Assembly: GCA_964388485.1 (NCBI GenBank)
Contig: CAYMAS010000010.1
Coordinates: 1 to 64,000 of the forward strand
Origin: JBCDKH01 sp964388485
Lineage (GTDB): Bacteria > Planctomycetota > Phycisphaerae > Tepidisphaerales > Tepidisphaeraceae
Direction of reading: 5' to 3'
Length of the DNA stretch: 64,000 nt
Position numbers and translations under genes: made by a program
Part shown: in pieces, positions 17,460 through 25,425 of the stretch
How the letters are laid out: the number at the start of each line of letters is the position of its first letter
Numbering within the stretch: the stretch's first letter is position 1
Notes under the pieces: model-generated
Seen by the model: only the letters and a program-made list of their open reading frames with translations
Told to the model about the DNA's origin: nothing
Databases searched by the model: none

Positions 17460-18161
17460 GTGCCTCGTGTCGTACCGTCTGTCTTGCTCTGGCGCTTCGA
17501 CGAGATAGCCGACGCGGTCGAACAGACGCTCACTCAGGCTGAGGCCAACCTGCGGCTCGAGCAGGCCGTCTACGGCCTCGACGCGATGAAGGAGGTGCCG
17601 CTGCAACAGCTTCTTGCCGACGGGCTGGCTGAGCGGTACACCGTCACGCGAGAAAGCTACTACCCCAGCGACTTCGCCAAACGCAAGACCGGCCGCCGCC
17701 GCTGCGACCTCGTCCTCACGCCGCTCGGCCGCGTCTTGTGGGTCGTCGAGGACGTCGATCTCTTCACGCCGCCCGACGCCTGCCCGGCGAACGAGGCACT
17801 CTGGCTCGAAGTGAAGGTCGCCCACCAGTTCGCCGAAGGCGGCCGACGCCACGGCGGCTACGGCCAGCAGTGGCGAGACAAAACCGTCGCCGACCTCCGG
17901 AAAATGGAGGACGAGCCGCACATCCGCGAGGCGGGCCTGCTGCTGATCGCCTTCACCGGCGACGAGACGATCGTCGACGCCGACCTCGAAAAGTTCGAAG
18001 ACGTCCTGGCGATGAAGGAAGTGCTCGCCGGCTTCCGACAGGTCCGGCACCTTCCGATCATCGAACGCAACGGCCACACCCTGTGCACGGTCGCCCTGTG
18101 GCCGACGATCCAGAAGGCCCCGCCGCAGAGGCCCGATCCCGACGCCGACGCATTCGATTAG
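17460..18161 (+). CDS. Conserved hypothetical protein, possible PD-(D/E)xK fold
   Basis: A 233-residue soluble protein starting at GTG, 39 bases after the dsbD-type gene. The order RRCDLVLTP (Asp83) then LWLEVKVAHQF (Glu117-x-Lys119) matches the spacing of a PD-(D/E)xK nuclease core, where Asp and Glu bind metal and Lys supports catalysis. The following GYGQQWRDKTVADLRKM helix would fit a QxxxY/W-like motif. This is inference from a short pattern; it could equally be a non-nuclease member of the fold. No partner restriction or repair genes are nearby. Confidence 0.6.
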   Translation: MPRVVPSVLLWRFDEIADAVEQTLTQAEANLRLEQAVYGLDAMKEVPLQQLLADGLAERYTVTRESYYPSDFAKRKTGRRRCDLVLTPLGRVLWVVEDVDLFTPPDACPANEALWLEVKVAHQFAEGGRRHGGYGQQWRDKTVADLRKMEDEPHIREAGLLLIAFTGDETIVDADLEKFEDVLAMKEVLAGFRQVRHLPIIERNGHTLCTVALWPTIQKAPPQRPDPDADAFD

Positions 18162-18282
18162 ACGAACAGGCTCGGTCTTTTCCGACATCCCCAATTTCCC
18201 CCTGTGCGCGGCACGTCGGTTGCGGGACAATCGCCCGACGCAAAGAGGTCTTCGCGTGCCTTACCCCGAAACCACCACGATT

Positions 18283-18903
18283 ATGAACCACACCTCACCT
18301 ACCGTTCGCCGCCTACTTACTGCCGCCAGCGGCACCGCCTTGCTCAGCCTCGGCGTCTTCGTCGCCGGCTGCGACAGTGAAGAGGAAATCGACACCATTG
18401 ATCCCGATGACACCGTCGTCATCACGCCCGGCAGCGACGTAGACGTCGATGCCGATATGGGTGGCATGTTCGACACGACCGTCGCCAGCGTGCGGGCCAA
18501 GATCGACGAAGCCATGGCCGGCGACGGCACCGCCAAGGAAAAACTCAGCCAGCTCCTCGAAACCGGTCAGGAAACCTTCGATCAACTCGGCGAAGAGACG
18601 AGCGAGAACGACACCGTCAGCGGCTTCTTCGGCCAGGCCAACGAGGCCTTCGATAAGATCCAGGCCAGCGTCAACGACGAGGATTTCCTCCAGGCCGGCC
18701 GGGATTTTGCGAGCCTGAAGGACGTCGAGGTGCCCGAGATGGCCAAGCCGTACGTCCAGCCTTTCATGAACGGCGTGACGGAACTCATGAAAGATGTCGG
18801 CGCCAGCGGCGTCGGCAACGCCATCACCAACGGCATGAACAACCTCAGGGGCGGCGACACCAACGACGCCGGGCCGGAAGAGTTCGATGCTCCTCCGGAG
18901 TGA
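18283..18903 (+). CDS. Predicted lipoprotein with helical body, unknown function
   Basis: A 206-residue exported protein. The N terminus has a basic region and hydrophobic core ending in LGVFVAGCDS, a lipobox with Cys at about residue 29. An acidic segment (DSEEEIDTIDPDDTVV) leads into a helical domain (MFDTTVASVRAKIDEAM, LLETGQETFDQLGEE, GFFGQANEAFDKIQ). No family is recognised. The ATG at 18283 is set by the signal sequence. It is followed by the strongest intrinsic terminator in the window. Confidence 0.75.
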   Translation: MNHTSPTVRRLLTAASGTALLSLGVFVAGCDSEEEIDTIDPDDTVVITPGSDVDVDADMGGMFDTTVASVRAKIDEAMAGDGTAKEKLSQLLETGQETFDQLGEETSENDTVSGFFGQANEAFDKIQASVNDEDFLQAGRDFASLKDVEVPEMAKPYVQPFMNGVTELMKDVGASGVGNAITNGMNNLRGGDTNDAGPEEFDAPPE

Positions 18904-18932
18904 TTACCTTCCAATAAAGCAGCAGGCTCACC

Positions 18933-18963
18933 AGCACCGGCGTCACGACGCCGGTGCTTTTTT
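18933..18963 (+). terminator. Strong intrinsic terminator
   Basis: A 12-bp GC-rich stem (AGCACCGGCGTC / GACGCCGGTGCT) is followed directly by six T residues, 30 bases after the lipoprotein stop. This is the textbook rho-independent arrangement. Confidence 0.9.
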
Positions 18964-19077
18964 ATGGTGTCAGCGAATGCTGAACAGCACCTTCATTCAA
19001 TGAGCTTGCACAAGTCCCGCTCATTTTACTTGGAGCGACTTGCACGATTATCGCTCGACGTCGCAGTGACTCCGTGC

Positions 19078-19136
19078 CACGATCTTCAGATCGTGTCTGC
19101 CGTGATGCCCAGAAGCAACACGATCTGAAGATCGTG
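19078..19136. repeat. Inverted pair of CACGATC-TTCA-GATCGTG hairpins
   Basis: CACGATCTTCAGATCGTG lies at 19078-19095 and its reverse complement form at 19119-19136, flanked outward by GC and CTAC. Each is an 18-base palindrome with the TTCA/TGAA loop. The stem sequence is unrelated to the GTCGTGC and GGTGAGC units elsewhere, yet the apex CTTCAG is identical. It lies in the convergent gap 18904-19370, in which I see no gene. Confidence 0.9.
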
Positions 19137-19206
19137 CTACAAGCAAACGCAACCTAATCTGGTCTAATACGGATCATGCTTAGAATGAGCGCTTCTACCC
19201 GAAGCT

Positions 19207-19295
19207 CGTCATCCCGAGCGAGCGCAGCGAGTCGAGGGACCTCGCCCCGGATGATAAATTCCGAACGAGGTCCCTCGGCTTTGCTCGGGATGACG
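19207..19295. repeat. CGTCATCCCGAGCG inverted repeat
   Basis: Left arm 19207-19244 and right arm 19266-19295 form an imperfect inverted repeat ending in CGTCATCCCGAG / CTCGGGATGACG, with GAGGGACCTCG and CGAGGTCCCTCG near the centre. It shares its arms with elements at 7946-7998 and 45035-45123. It lies in the same convergent gap as the hairpin pair just upstream. Confidence 0.85.
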
Positions 19296-19370
19296 GGGCG
19301 GCCAGGCTGGGAATCGTTTGCCAAAGCGGAAGCAACAGCCGATTCCAAGGCAGCAACATCAAAGAAACCG

Positions 19371-21491
19371 TCAACGGCTTTCTCGATCTTCCACAATATA
19401 CCGAAATCGTAAAGCAAACAGCGGAAACGCGTCCCGACTCGCCTGCAACGCTGCGATCATCAATGCTTCCGCTCCCTCATCCTCGCCGCGGGCGTGGCGG
19501 ACTTCGGCGAAGGTGTCGATATACGCCGCATTGCCCGGCGACATCGCGACGGCCCGACTTGCATGATCGGCGGCTGAATCGAGACGACGCTTGACTCGCG
19601 AGCAAAGCCAGGCGATCTGATTATGGATCCGCGGCGACTTGGGAAAGCTTTTCAGCATTTCCTGATGCCGTCGCAACGCCTGGTTGAAGGCCGCATTGGC
19701 TTCGGCCGTTCGCCCGGCGGCGTCGAGGTAGCGAATCCACCGAATCTCGAGTTCTGTCTCCCGCGGCACGAGTCGGGTGACTTGTTCCGCCATCGTCGCG
19801 AAGGCTCGCTCGTCGCCCGCCTCCAACGCGAGCAACGCGCGACTGCGGTAGGCACTGGCGAGCAGATCGACCGCGAGGCCGGGGGCTTGGCTGCGGACGA
19901 GCGTCTCGTGGAACGCTGCCTGCACGTCCTCCCGCAGCAGGAACGCCAACGCCGCCGCCCGACACTGCAAAGCCAGCAGATGGTCATCCGACTCCTCGGC
20001 CAAGCGAGCCGCGTTGAGGAGCACGTCGAGCGGCGCGGCGGGAAAATCGAACTCCACCACCGCACATTGCAACGCCGCATGCCGGGCATCGTCGAGGGCG
20101 GCGAGACGCGTCGCTTCGTCGGGCGCCAACGCGACGCGGAGGTCGGCGGCGAGCAGGGCTTGCCGCGGCGAGGCGCGGGTCGCGGCGTGGACGACGTCGC
20201 GAGCGGCGGCGGCTTCTTCTTCATCCGCCCCGTCCGTCCGATCCGCCGCGGCCGACCGCCACGCCAGTTGCGCGGGGTCGGCGAGGATCAGCCCATCGAG
20301 CACGACGCGAACGTCCAAATCCGGTCGCAGGCCGACCGCCGCCCGCACCAGATCGAACGTTTGAACCTCGAAATCCGAATGGGAACGACTGCCGATGGTT
20401 CGCCGATGATTGGAATCGTTTACACGAAGTTGCGTTCGCACCGCGAGCTGGCGGCGACCTTCGATGCGAGCATCTTCCGCCGCGAAGGAGTCGAAGGCGA
20501 CGAGGTCGCGGGTGTTCCACAGGAGCGACAGGTAGTCGGCGTCGCTGGATTCCCGGGCTAGGGCGAGGGCTTGTTCCAACTGGCCGCTGACGGCGAGGCC
20601 CGTCAGGTCGCTCCGCTGCGCCGCGTCGGCCGCCAGAGCGGTTTTCGCGGCGGAAACGTTTGCCTCCGGCTGGGCCAGGAGGCTCAGGTATTCGCCGGCC
20701 AGCCTAAGGCTGTTATCGACCTCGCCCTCCGGTACGCCTCTGCCTAGTAACAGGTTGCGGTGCAGCTGCGCCCGATACCGCTGGTCGGGCGAGAGCGACA
20801 AAAGGGTCTCCGGCAAGACGTCCTGGTCCCCGCGGAGCCACAGAGCCAGGACAGAATCCGGCTGCGCCTTGGCGGCCGCCGGGGCGTCGATGGCCTGAAG
20901 CCAGAGGTCCAGCGTGCGCTGACCATCAGGACGAGTGGCTATGGCAGCTCGCAGGCCAGACGTCGGATCGCTCGTCATCCCGTCGCGGCTTTGACGTTGC
21001 GCAGCGGCCAGCGGCTTGCGTACGATGCTCGCAACCTGTTGCAGGTCAGCGGGTTGGCCCGAAGCGGCGAGCCGGGCGATGAACTCGCCCAGCACGGGCG
21101 TGGCGGCGTCTGGTTGCCGGACGAGCCGAACAAGAGCGTCTTGGACCGACTCGACGCGGCTCAAGTCGTTGCTGGCCAGCTGGATGGCGGCTTCCTCGAA
21201 CGAGCGGAGCTGCGCCGCCGGGTGGACGTTGGCGAGCCCGCTGCGGCGATGGAGGAGCAAGCGACTGGCCGGCAACGAGATAGCGTCGGCCGGGTGAGCC
21301 GCGGCGGCTTGGAGATGCTCATCGGCCGAGGCGTCGGCGCGGAGCAGTTGCTGGAACGCCTCCTGCCGAACCGCGGGATCGGCATCGCTGAGTTGTCGCA
21401 CAAGGTCTTGCGGCTCAACCCCTTGGGCCGCGGCGGCGAGGCATGCAACGAGCCCCAGGCACCCGCTGGCGAGTCGGCGTGGGAGGTGCAT
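19371..21491 (-). CDS. Exported HEAT/TPR-like repeat protein
   Basis: A 706-residue predicted secreted protein. The N terminus MHLPRRLASGCLGLVACLAAAAQG is a signal peptide. A short HEAT-like region (LVRQLSDADPAVRQEAFQQLL) follows at about residues 29-50. The rest is almost wholly alpha-helical and alanine/leucine-rich, ending in TPR-type helices (AEANAAFNQALRRHQEML, AADHASRAVAMSPGNAAYIDTFAEV). Such proteins usually act as scaffolds. No enzymatic motif is seen. It is divergent from the membrane protein at 21532 with 40 bases between starts. Confidence 0.8.
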   Translation of the reverse strand: MHLPRRLASGCLGLVACLAAAAQGVEPQDLVRQLSDADPAVRQEAFQQLLRADASADEHLQAAAAHPADAISLPASRLLLHRRSGLANVHPAAQLRSFEEAAIQLASNDLSRVESVQDALVRLVRQPDAATPVLGEFIARLAASGQPADLQQVASIVRKPLAAAQRQSRDGMTSDPTSGLRAAIATRPDGQRTLDLWLQAIDAPAAAKAQPDSVLALWLRGDQDVLPETLLSLSPDQRYRAQLHRNLLLGRGVPEGEVDNSLRLAGEYLSLLAQPEANVSAAKTALAADAAQRSDLTGLAVSGQLEQALALARESSDADYLSLLWNTRDLVAFDSFAAEDARIEGRRQLAVRTQLRVNDSNHRRTIGSRSHSDFEVQTFDLVRAAVGLRPDLDVRVVLDGLILADPAQLAWRSAAADRTDGADEEEAAAARDVVHAATRASPRQALLAADLRVALAPDEATRLAALDDARHAALQCAVVEFDFPAAPLDVLLNAARLAEESDDHLLALQCRAAALAFLLREDVQAAFHETLVRSQAPGLAVDLLASAYRSRALLALEAGDERAFATMAEQVTRLVPRETELEIRWIRYLDAAGRTAEANAAFNQALRRHQEMLKSFPKSPRIHNQIAWLCSRVKRRLDSAADHASRAVAMSPGNAAYIDTFAEVRHARGEDEGAEALMIAALQASRDAFPLFALRFRYIVEDRESR

Positions 21492-21531
21492 CGGGTGGAG
21501 TTTACGGCATCTCGACGGCTACAACAGGTCG

Positions 21532-22710
21532 ATGAACGCCTTCTTCGCCTGGCCGGCTAAGGCCGCCCCGCTCCTGGCCGAGGCTGCCGCAGCGGCCGAG
21601 CCGGGCACGTGGTTCGGGATCGACTCGCTCTTCTTCCTGACGATCCTCTTCATCTTCGCCACCGCGGTGGTGACGGCCATCTACACGCGGTGGGCTAAAG
21701 ACAAGTGCCTCAAGCTCTTACAGGCCGACCACGTGACGCTCGAGCGGGGCGACGGGGTGACGATCTGGGGTCGGCTGACGGTATTGAGCGAAGGCGTGGA
21801 GGTGTCGTTCGAGGTGCCGGCGGTGGATCATCAGGGGCGTCAGCGGAGCAGCGTGATGATCTACCCCGAGGAGCTGGCGGGTGGCAAAAGCCTCGGTTTT
21901 TACCGGGCGGCGTCGATTTTGGAGGAAGAGGCGACGAGCGATCGGCGGAAGCAGGTGGAGCGGACGTTCCATCCCGGCTTCTTCCGCAGGACGTGGCGCA
22001 AGGTGAGGATCCTGATCAACACCCTCCGCGACGCCTTCAGCAAGTCGCTCGGCCTCATCGTCGGCCAAGTGGCCAAGGCGAACCCGCAAAGTCGCGTTTT
22101 AGCTGCAAAACAAGGAGAAATGACCCAAATCGGCGACACCCTGCTCACCCACGGCGTCGCGGCGAACGCGTACGAGCCGCTGCTGGAGCAGCACATCGGC
22201 AAGCCCGTCATCGTCGACCTCAAGCGGAGCGACGGCTCCGTTGTCGGCATCGCGGGCTACCTTGCGGAGTACACGGCGAGGTACGTTGCGATCTTCAATG
22301 TCGAGCACGAGGCGGGTCCGGTGTTCGAGCTGAAGATGCCCGAGGATGACGGGTCGGATCCGTGCATGGAGCAGGAGGTGGAGGTGACGATGGCGGAGGG
22401 GCGGCTGGTGGTGAAGAACCTTGGGATTGATGGTATTTTGGTAGAAAAAGCCACTCGCGACGGTTTCGAGCCGCTGCCGATTCGGGCGACGATCCCGCCG
22501 CGTGGCCTGCTGCGGCTGCCGGGGCGGGACCTCGGCGGTGCGACCCTCTCCGTCTCGCGGCTGCGTCGCTACGACCTGATCGCCCCCCGCGCGACGGCGA
22601 CGGTTCGACACGCAGGCGAGCTCTTGCCGCGACGGTCGTTCCTGGACGACCTGGGGCTTGACGAGCTGCCCCTGGTGCCGAAGCCATCGCCGGATCAAGA
22701 AGCTACTTGA
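21532..22710 (+). CDS. Single-pass membrane protein of unknown function
   Basis: A 392-residue protein with one strong membrane segment at about residues 33-52 (FFLTILFIFATAVVTAIYTRW) and a large cytoplasmic part of beta-rich character (VTLERGDGVTIWGRLTVLSEGVEVSF, KPVIVDLKRSDGSVVGIAGYLAEYTARYVAIFNV). The family is not recognised. Its end overlaps or abuts the cheR reading frame, which suggests co-transcription with the chemotaxis genes, but nothing in the sequence ties it to chemotaxis directly. Confidence 0.75.
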   Translation: MNAFFAWPAKAAPLLAEAAAAAEPGTWFGIDSLFFLTILFIFATAVVTAIYTRWAKDKCLKLLQADHVTLERGDGVTIWGRLTVLSEGVEVSFEVPAVDHQGRQRSSVMIYPEELAGGKSLGFYRAASILEEEATSDRRKQVERTFHPGFFRRTWRKVRILINTLRDAFSKSLGLIVGQVAKANPQSRVLAAKQGEMTQIGDTLLTHGVAANAYEPLLEQHIGKPVIVDLKRSDGSVVGIAGYLAEYTARYVAIFNVEHEAGPVFELKMPEDDGSDPCMEQEVEVTMAEGRLVVKNLGIDGILVEKATRDGFEPLPIRATIPPRGLLRLPGRDLGGATLSVSRLRRYDLIAPRATATVRHAGELLPRRSFLDDLGLDELPLVPKPSPDQEAT

Positions 22711-22729
22711 TCCCGCCGATGCTCCGTAT

Positions 22730-23596
22730 GTGCAGGCGAAGGCGACGTTCCAGATTCCCAAGCTGACGCTCAGCGATCGCGACTTCGAGCGGGTTGCCAA
22801 GATCATCTACGCCTATGCCGGCATCACGCTGAGCCAGGACAAACGCGAGCTCGTCCGCTCCCGCATCGGCAAACGACTGCGAGCCGTGGGCAGCCCGTCG
22901 TACACGGCTTACCTCGACCAGTACATCGTCTCCGCCGCCGAGACTGAGGCAGGCCGTCGCAGCGAAGAGTTCGTCCACTTCGTCGACGCTCTGAGTACGA
23001 ATCTCACGAGCTTTTTCCGCGAACCGGTTCATTTCGAGTATCTCAAGAACCACGTCCTGCCCGCCTTGGCCGCGACGCGTCGGCCCGTGCGGGCGTGGTG
23101 TTGTGCGGCGAGCACCGGTGAGGAGCCGTACACGATGGCGATGACGATGCTCGAGGTCCTGGGGCCCCGCTCGGGGGCGAAGCTGCTGGCGACGGACATC
23201 TCGACGCGTGTGCTGCAGACGGCGGTTACGGGGGTTTATCCGGAAGATCGAATCAGATCGCTCTCGCCGGCACTACGCGGCAAGTACTTCGAGCCGCGGC
23301 GGATGCCCGACGGCTCCGTTGCGGCGGCGGCGGTTCCGCTCATGCGGGACATGATCACGTTCCGCCGACTCAACCTCATGGAGTCGCTGCCGTTCGCCGG
23401 CCCGCTCGACTTTGCGTTCTGTCGCAACGTGATGATCTACTTCGATCGCCCGACGCGGCAGCAGCTGGTCAACCGCATCAGCCAGGTCCTTCGCATCGGC
23501 GGCTACCTCTTCACCGGCCACAGCGAGTCGCTCGCCGGACAGCTTCACCCGAACCTCACGCAGGTCGCCCCAGCCACCTACCGCCGCGACGCCTGA
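22730..23596 (+). CDS. cheR: Chemotaxis receptor methyltransferase CheR
   Basis: An S-adenosylmethionine-dependent methyltransferase that methylates receptor glutamates. The N-terminal helical domain (LSDRDFERVAKIIYAYAGITL) is followed by the Rossmann-like domain with the CheR signature AASTGEEPYTMAM and LDFAFCRNVMIYFD. From the GTG at 22730 it has 288 residues, which matches the family; an ATG at 22658 in the same frame would overlap the upstream gene by 53 bases. First gene of a cheR-cheD-cheY-cheX-cheB group. Confidence 0.93.
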   Translation: MQAKATFQIPKLTLSDRDFERVAKIIYAYAGITLSQDKRELVRSRIGKRLRAVGSPSYTAYLDQYIVSAAETEAGRRSEEFVHFVDALSTNLTSFFREPVHFEYLKNHVLPALAATRRPVRAWCCAASTGEEPYTMAMTMLEVLGPRSGAKLLATDISTRVLQTAVTGVYPEDRIRSLSPALRGKYFEPRRMPDGSVAAAAVPLMRDMITFRRLNLMESLPFAGPLDFAFCRNVMIYFDRPTRQQLVNRISQVLRIGGYLFTGHSESLAGQLHPNLTQVAPATYRRDA

Positions 23597-23704
23597 GCGT
23601 CATCGAGCGTCATCGAGCGTCCGATACGCCTGCGCACCTCGCCCTCAACACTTTGTCCGGCCTCCTGTGCCGATGCCTACTGAGTTGTTTCACCCGCCTT
23701 ACCC

Positions 23705-24277
23705 GTGCAACCTAACGCAGCGCCCACTTCACCTCGTCCTGCGGATGCACCGCCTCTGGGCATCGCCGGTCATCAAGCCGCCACGCCTGTCGCCAAGCCG
23801 GCGACGCAGGTGACGGTCGGCATCTCCGAAGCCAGGATCGTCAACGATCCCTCTGCGATGCTCGTCACGCATTCGCTCGGCTCGTGCGTCGCCATCAGCG
23901 TCTGGTGCCCCGTCACCAAAGTCAGCGGCCTGCTGCACTATCAGCTGCCGGACAGCGAGATGGACCTCAAGCGGGCCGGCCAGAACCCGCTGATGTTCTG
24001 CGACACCGGCTTGCGCCACTTGCTCGACAAGGTCGCCAAGCTCGGCGGACAGACCAAGCGGCTCGAGATCAAACTCGCCGGCGGAGCCAAAATGCTCCAG
24101 GTCGGCACGTTCGACATCGGCCACCGCAACCACCTCGCCGCCCGCAAACAGATCTGGAAGCACGGCCTGTTCGTCAAAGCCGAAGACTGCGGCGGCACGG
24201 CGCCTCGCACGCTCTACCTCCGCGCCAGCGACGGCGCCGTTCGACTTCGCATCAACGGAAAGGTGCGTGCCTTGTGA
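23705..24277 (+). CDS. cheD: Chemoreceptor glutamine deamidase CheD
   Basis: A 190-residue CheD that deamidates receptor glutamines and can bind a CheC/CheX-type phosphatase. The catalytic triad is intact by position: Thr55 and Cys61 in THSLGSCVA and His78 in GLLHYQLP. The C-terminal half has KLAGGAKM and DIGHRNHLAARK. It begins at GTG with an extra N-terminal tail of about 35 polar residues before the domain. It lies 108 bases after cheR; that gap holds GAGCGTCATC direct repeats near 23595-23620 but no palindrome. Confidence 0.93.
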   Translation: MQPNAAPTSPRPADAPPLGIAGHQAATPVAKPATQVTVGISEARIVNDPSAMLVTHSLGSCVAISVWCPVTKVSGLLHYQLPDSEMDLKRAGQNPLMFCDTGLRHLLDKVAKLGGQTKRLEIKLAGGAKMLQVGTFDIGHRNHLAARKQIWKHGLFVKAEDCGGTAPRTLYLRASDGAVRLRINGKVRAL

Positions 24278-24339
24278 CCGACGCTTCTCCCATCGCACCT
24301 GTCGTTTCGCCCCGTTCCACCCTCACCTCTGAGGCCCCG

Positions 24340-24738
24340 ATGACCGCCAACGCCCTTCGCATTCTGATCGTCGATGATTCGGCTTTGACTCGTTCGTTGG
24401 TCAAACGGAGCATCGCGATGAGCGACGTGCCCGCCGATGTCGCCGAAGCCGGCGACGGGTTGGCTGCTCTTGAGCAACTCCGAGCCAAGACGTTCGACAT
24501 CTGCTTCCTCGACCTCAACATGCCTCGCATGGGTGGCGTTGAGGTAGCCCGCACCGTGTTCGGTGATCCGAAGCTGACCACCCGCGTCGTCATCGTCAGC
24601 AGCGAGGCGATGGCGGGCAAAATCAAGGATCTTCAAGAGGCGGGCGTTAGCGGTTACATCCGCAAGCCGTTCCAGCCTGAAGCCATTCGCGAAGTGCTCT
24701 GCCGCCTCAGCACCGAAGACACGAAGCGGGCCGCTTGA
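24340..24738 (+). CDS. cheY: Response regulator CheY
   Basis: A 132-residue single receiver domain that links CheA to the flagellar switch or another output. Acidic pocket DD at residues 12-13, phospho-acceptor Asp58 (CFLDLNMP), switch Ser at SSEA, and conserved Lys109 (IRKPFQP) are all present. The ATG at 24340 follows a GAGGCC element. It overlaps no neighbour but its stop lies 41 bases before the CheX-like gene. No DNA-binding domain is fused, consistent with a CheY role. Confidence 0.93.
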   Translation: MTANALRILIVDDSALTRSLVKRSIAMSDVPADVAEAGDGLAALEQLRAKTFDICFLDLNMPRMGGVEVARTVFGDPKLTTRVVIVSSEAMAGKIKDLQEAGVSGYIRKPFQPEAIREVLCRLSTEDTKRAA

Positions 24739-24779
24739 GGTCTCGCCCCACCGCTTTTATCGCACCAGCCTGTCCCTCC

Positions 24780-25373
24780 ATGGAAGCTTTTCCCGAAGAA
24801 GACGTATCGACCTTCGACCCGTTCGACGCACCGGCCGACGCCGCTGATCCGTTCGACGACGCGGTGCAGCAGGACGCTACTGACGACGATCCGACGACGC
24901 CCATCGCCGCCGCGGTCCAAAGTGTCACCGGTGCGATCGAGACGAGCGCGTTCCTTTCGACCGAGCCCGGCTCACCGGCGGCCGAACCCGACGACATCCG
25001 CCAGGTCACCCTCAGCTACGGCGGACCGGCTGCAGGTGCACTGAGCGTCATCGCCGACGCCAGCATCGGCCGGCTCCTCGTAGCCGCGGCGCTCGGCATT
25101 GACGAGAACGACCCGAGCATCAGCGACGGCGTCGACGATGCCCTGTGCGAACTGGTCAACGTGGCCGCGGGCATGATGATGCCCAAGCTCGTCAAGGCTG
25201 ACGACGAAGGCAACGAACCCGACTGCCCGCTCGGCCTGCCGGAGTTGTCGAAGGTCGACGGCTCACGCTGGCTTGCCGCCATCAGCGACACCGGCACCGA
25301 CGGCTTCGGCTCACACGTGCCGATCCTCGTCGAAGGTCGGCCGCTGCTTGTCGGTGTTCGACAAGCTGCGTGA
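24780..25373 (+). CDS. CheX/CheC-like chemotaxis phosphatase
   Basis: A 197-residue protein with an acidic N-terminal tail (about 70 residues, DPFDAPADAADPFDD) and a domain resembling CheX/CheC. The phosphatase signature E-x-x-N is seen as ELVN (Glu124, Asn127), followed by Gly131. Members of this family dephosphorylate CheY-P. Position between cheY and cheB, and presence of CheD, support that role. Only one E-x-x-N motif is found, which favours CheX-like over CheC. Family assignment is by pattern and context, so moderately sure. Confidence 0.7.
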   Translation: MEAFPEEDVSTFDPFDAPADAADPFDDAVQQDATDDDPTTPIAAAVQSVTGAIETSAFLSTEPGSPAAEPDDIRQVTLSYGGPAAGALSVIADASIGRLLVAAALGIDENDPSISDGVDDALCELVNVAAGMMMPKLVKADDEGNEPDCPLGLPELSKVDGSRWLAAISDTGTDGFGSHVPILVEGRPLLVGVRQAA

Positions 25374-25425
25374 CTCCGCAAAAGCGGGGGCTTCTTCGTC
25401 GACATCCGTCTTCCGAGAGGATCAC

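Noticed and set aside
15570..18230. An 886-residue open frame on the minus strand opposite the DsbD-type and following genes
   Set aside because: It is a GC-driven antisense shadow: the plus strand carries clear DsbD motifs, and the antisense protein is low-complexity Glu/Asp/Val/Gly without domains.
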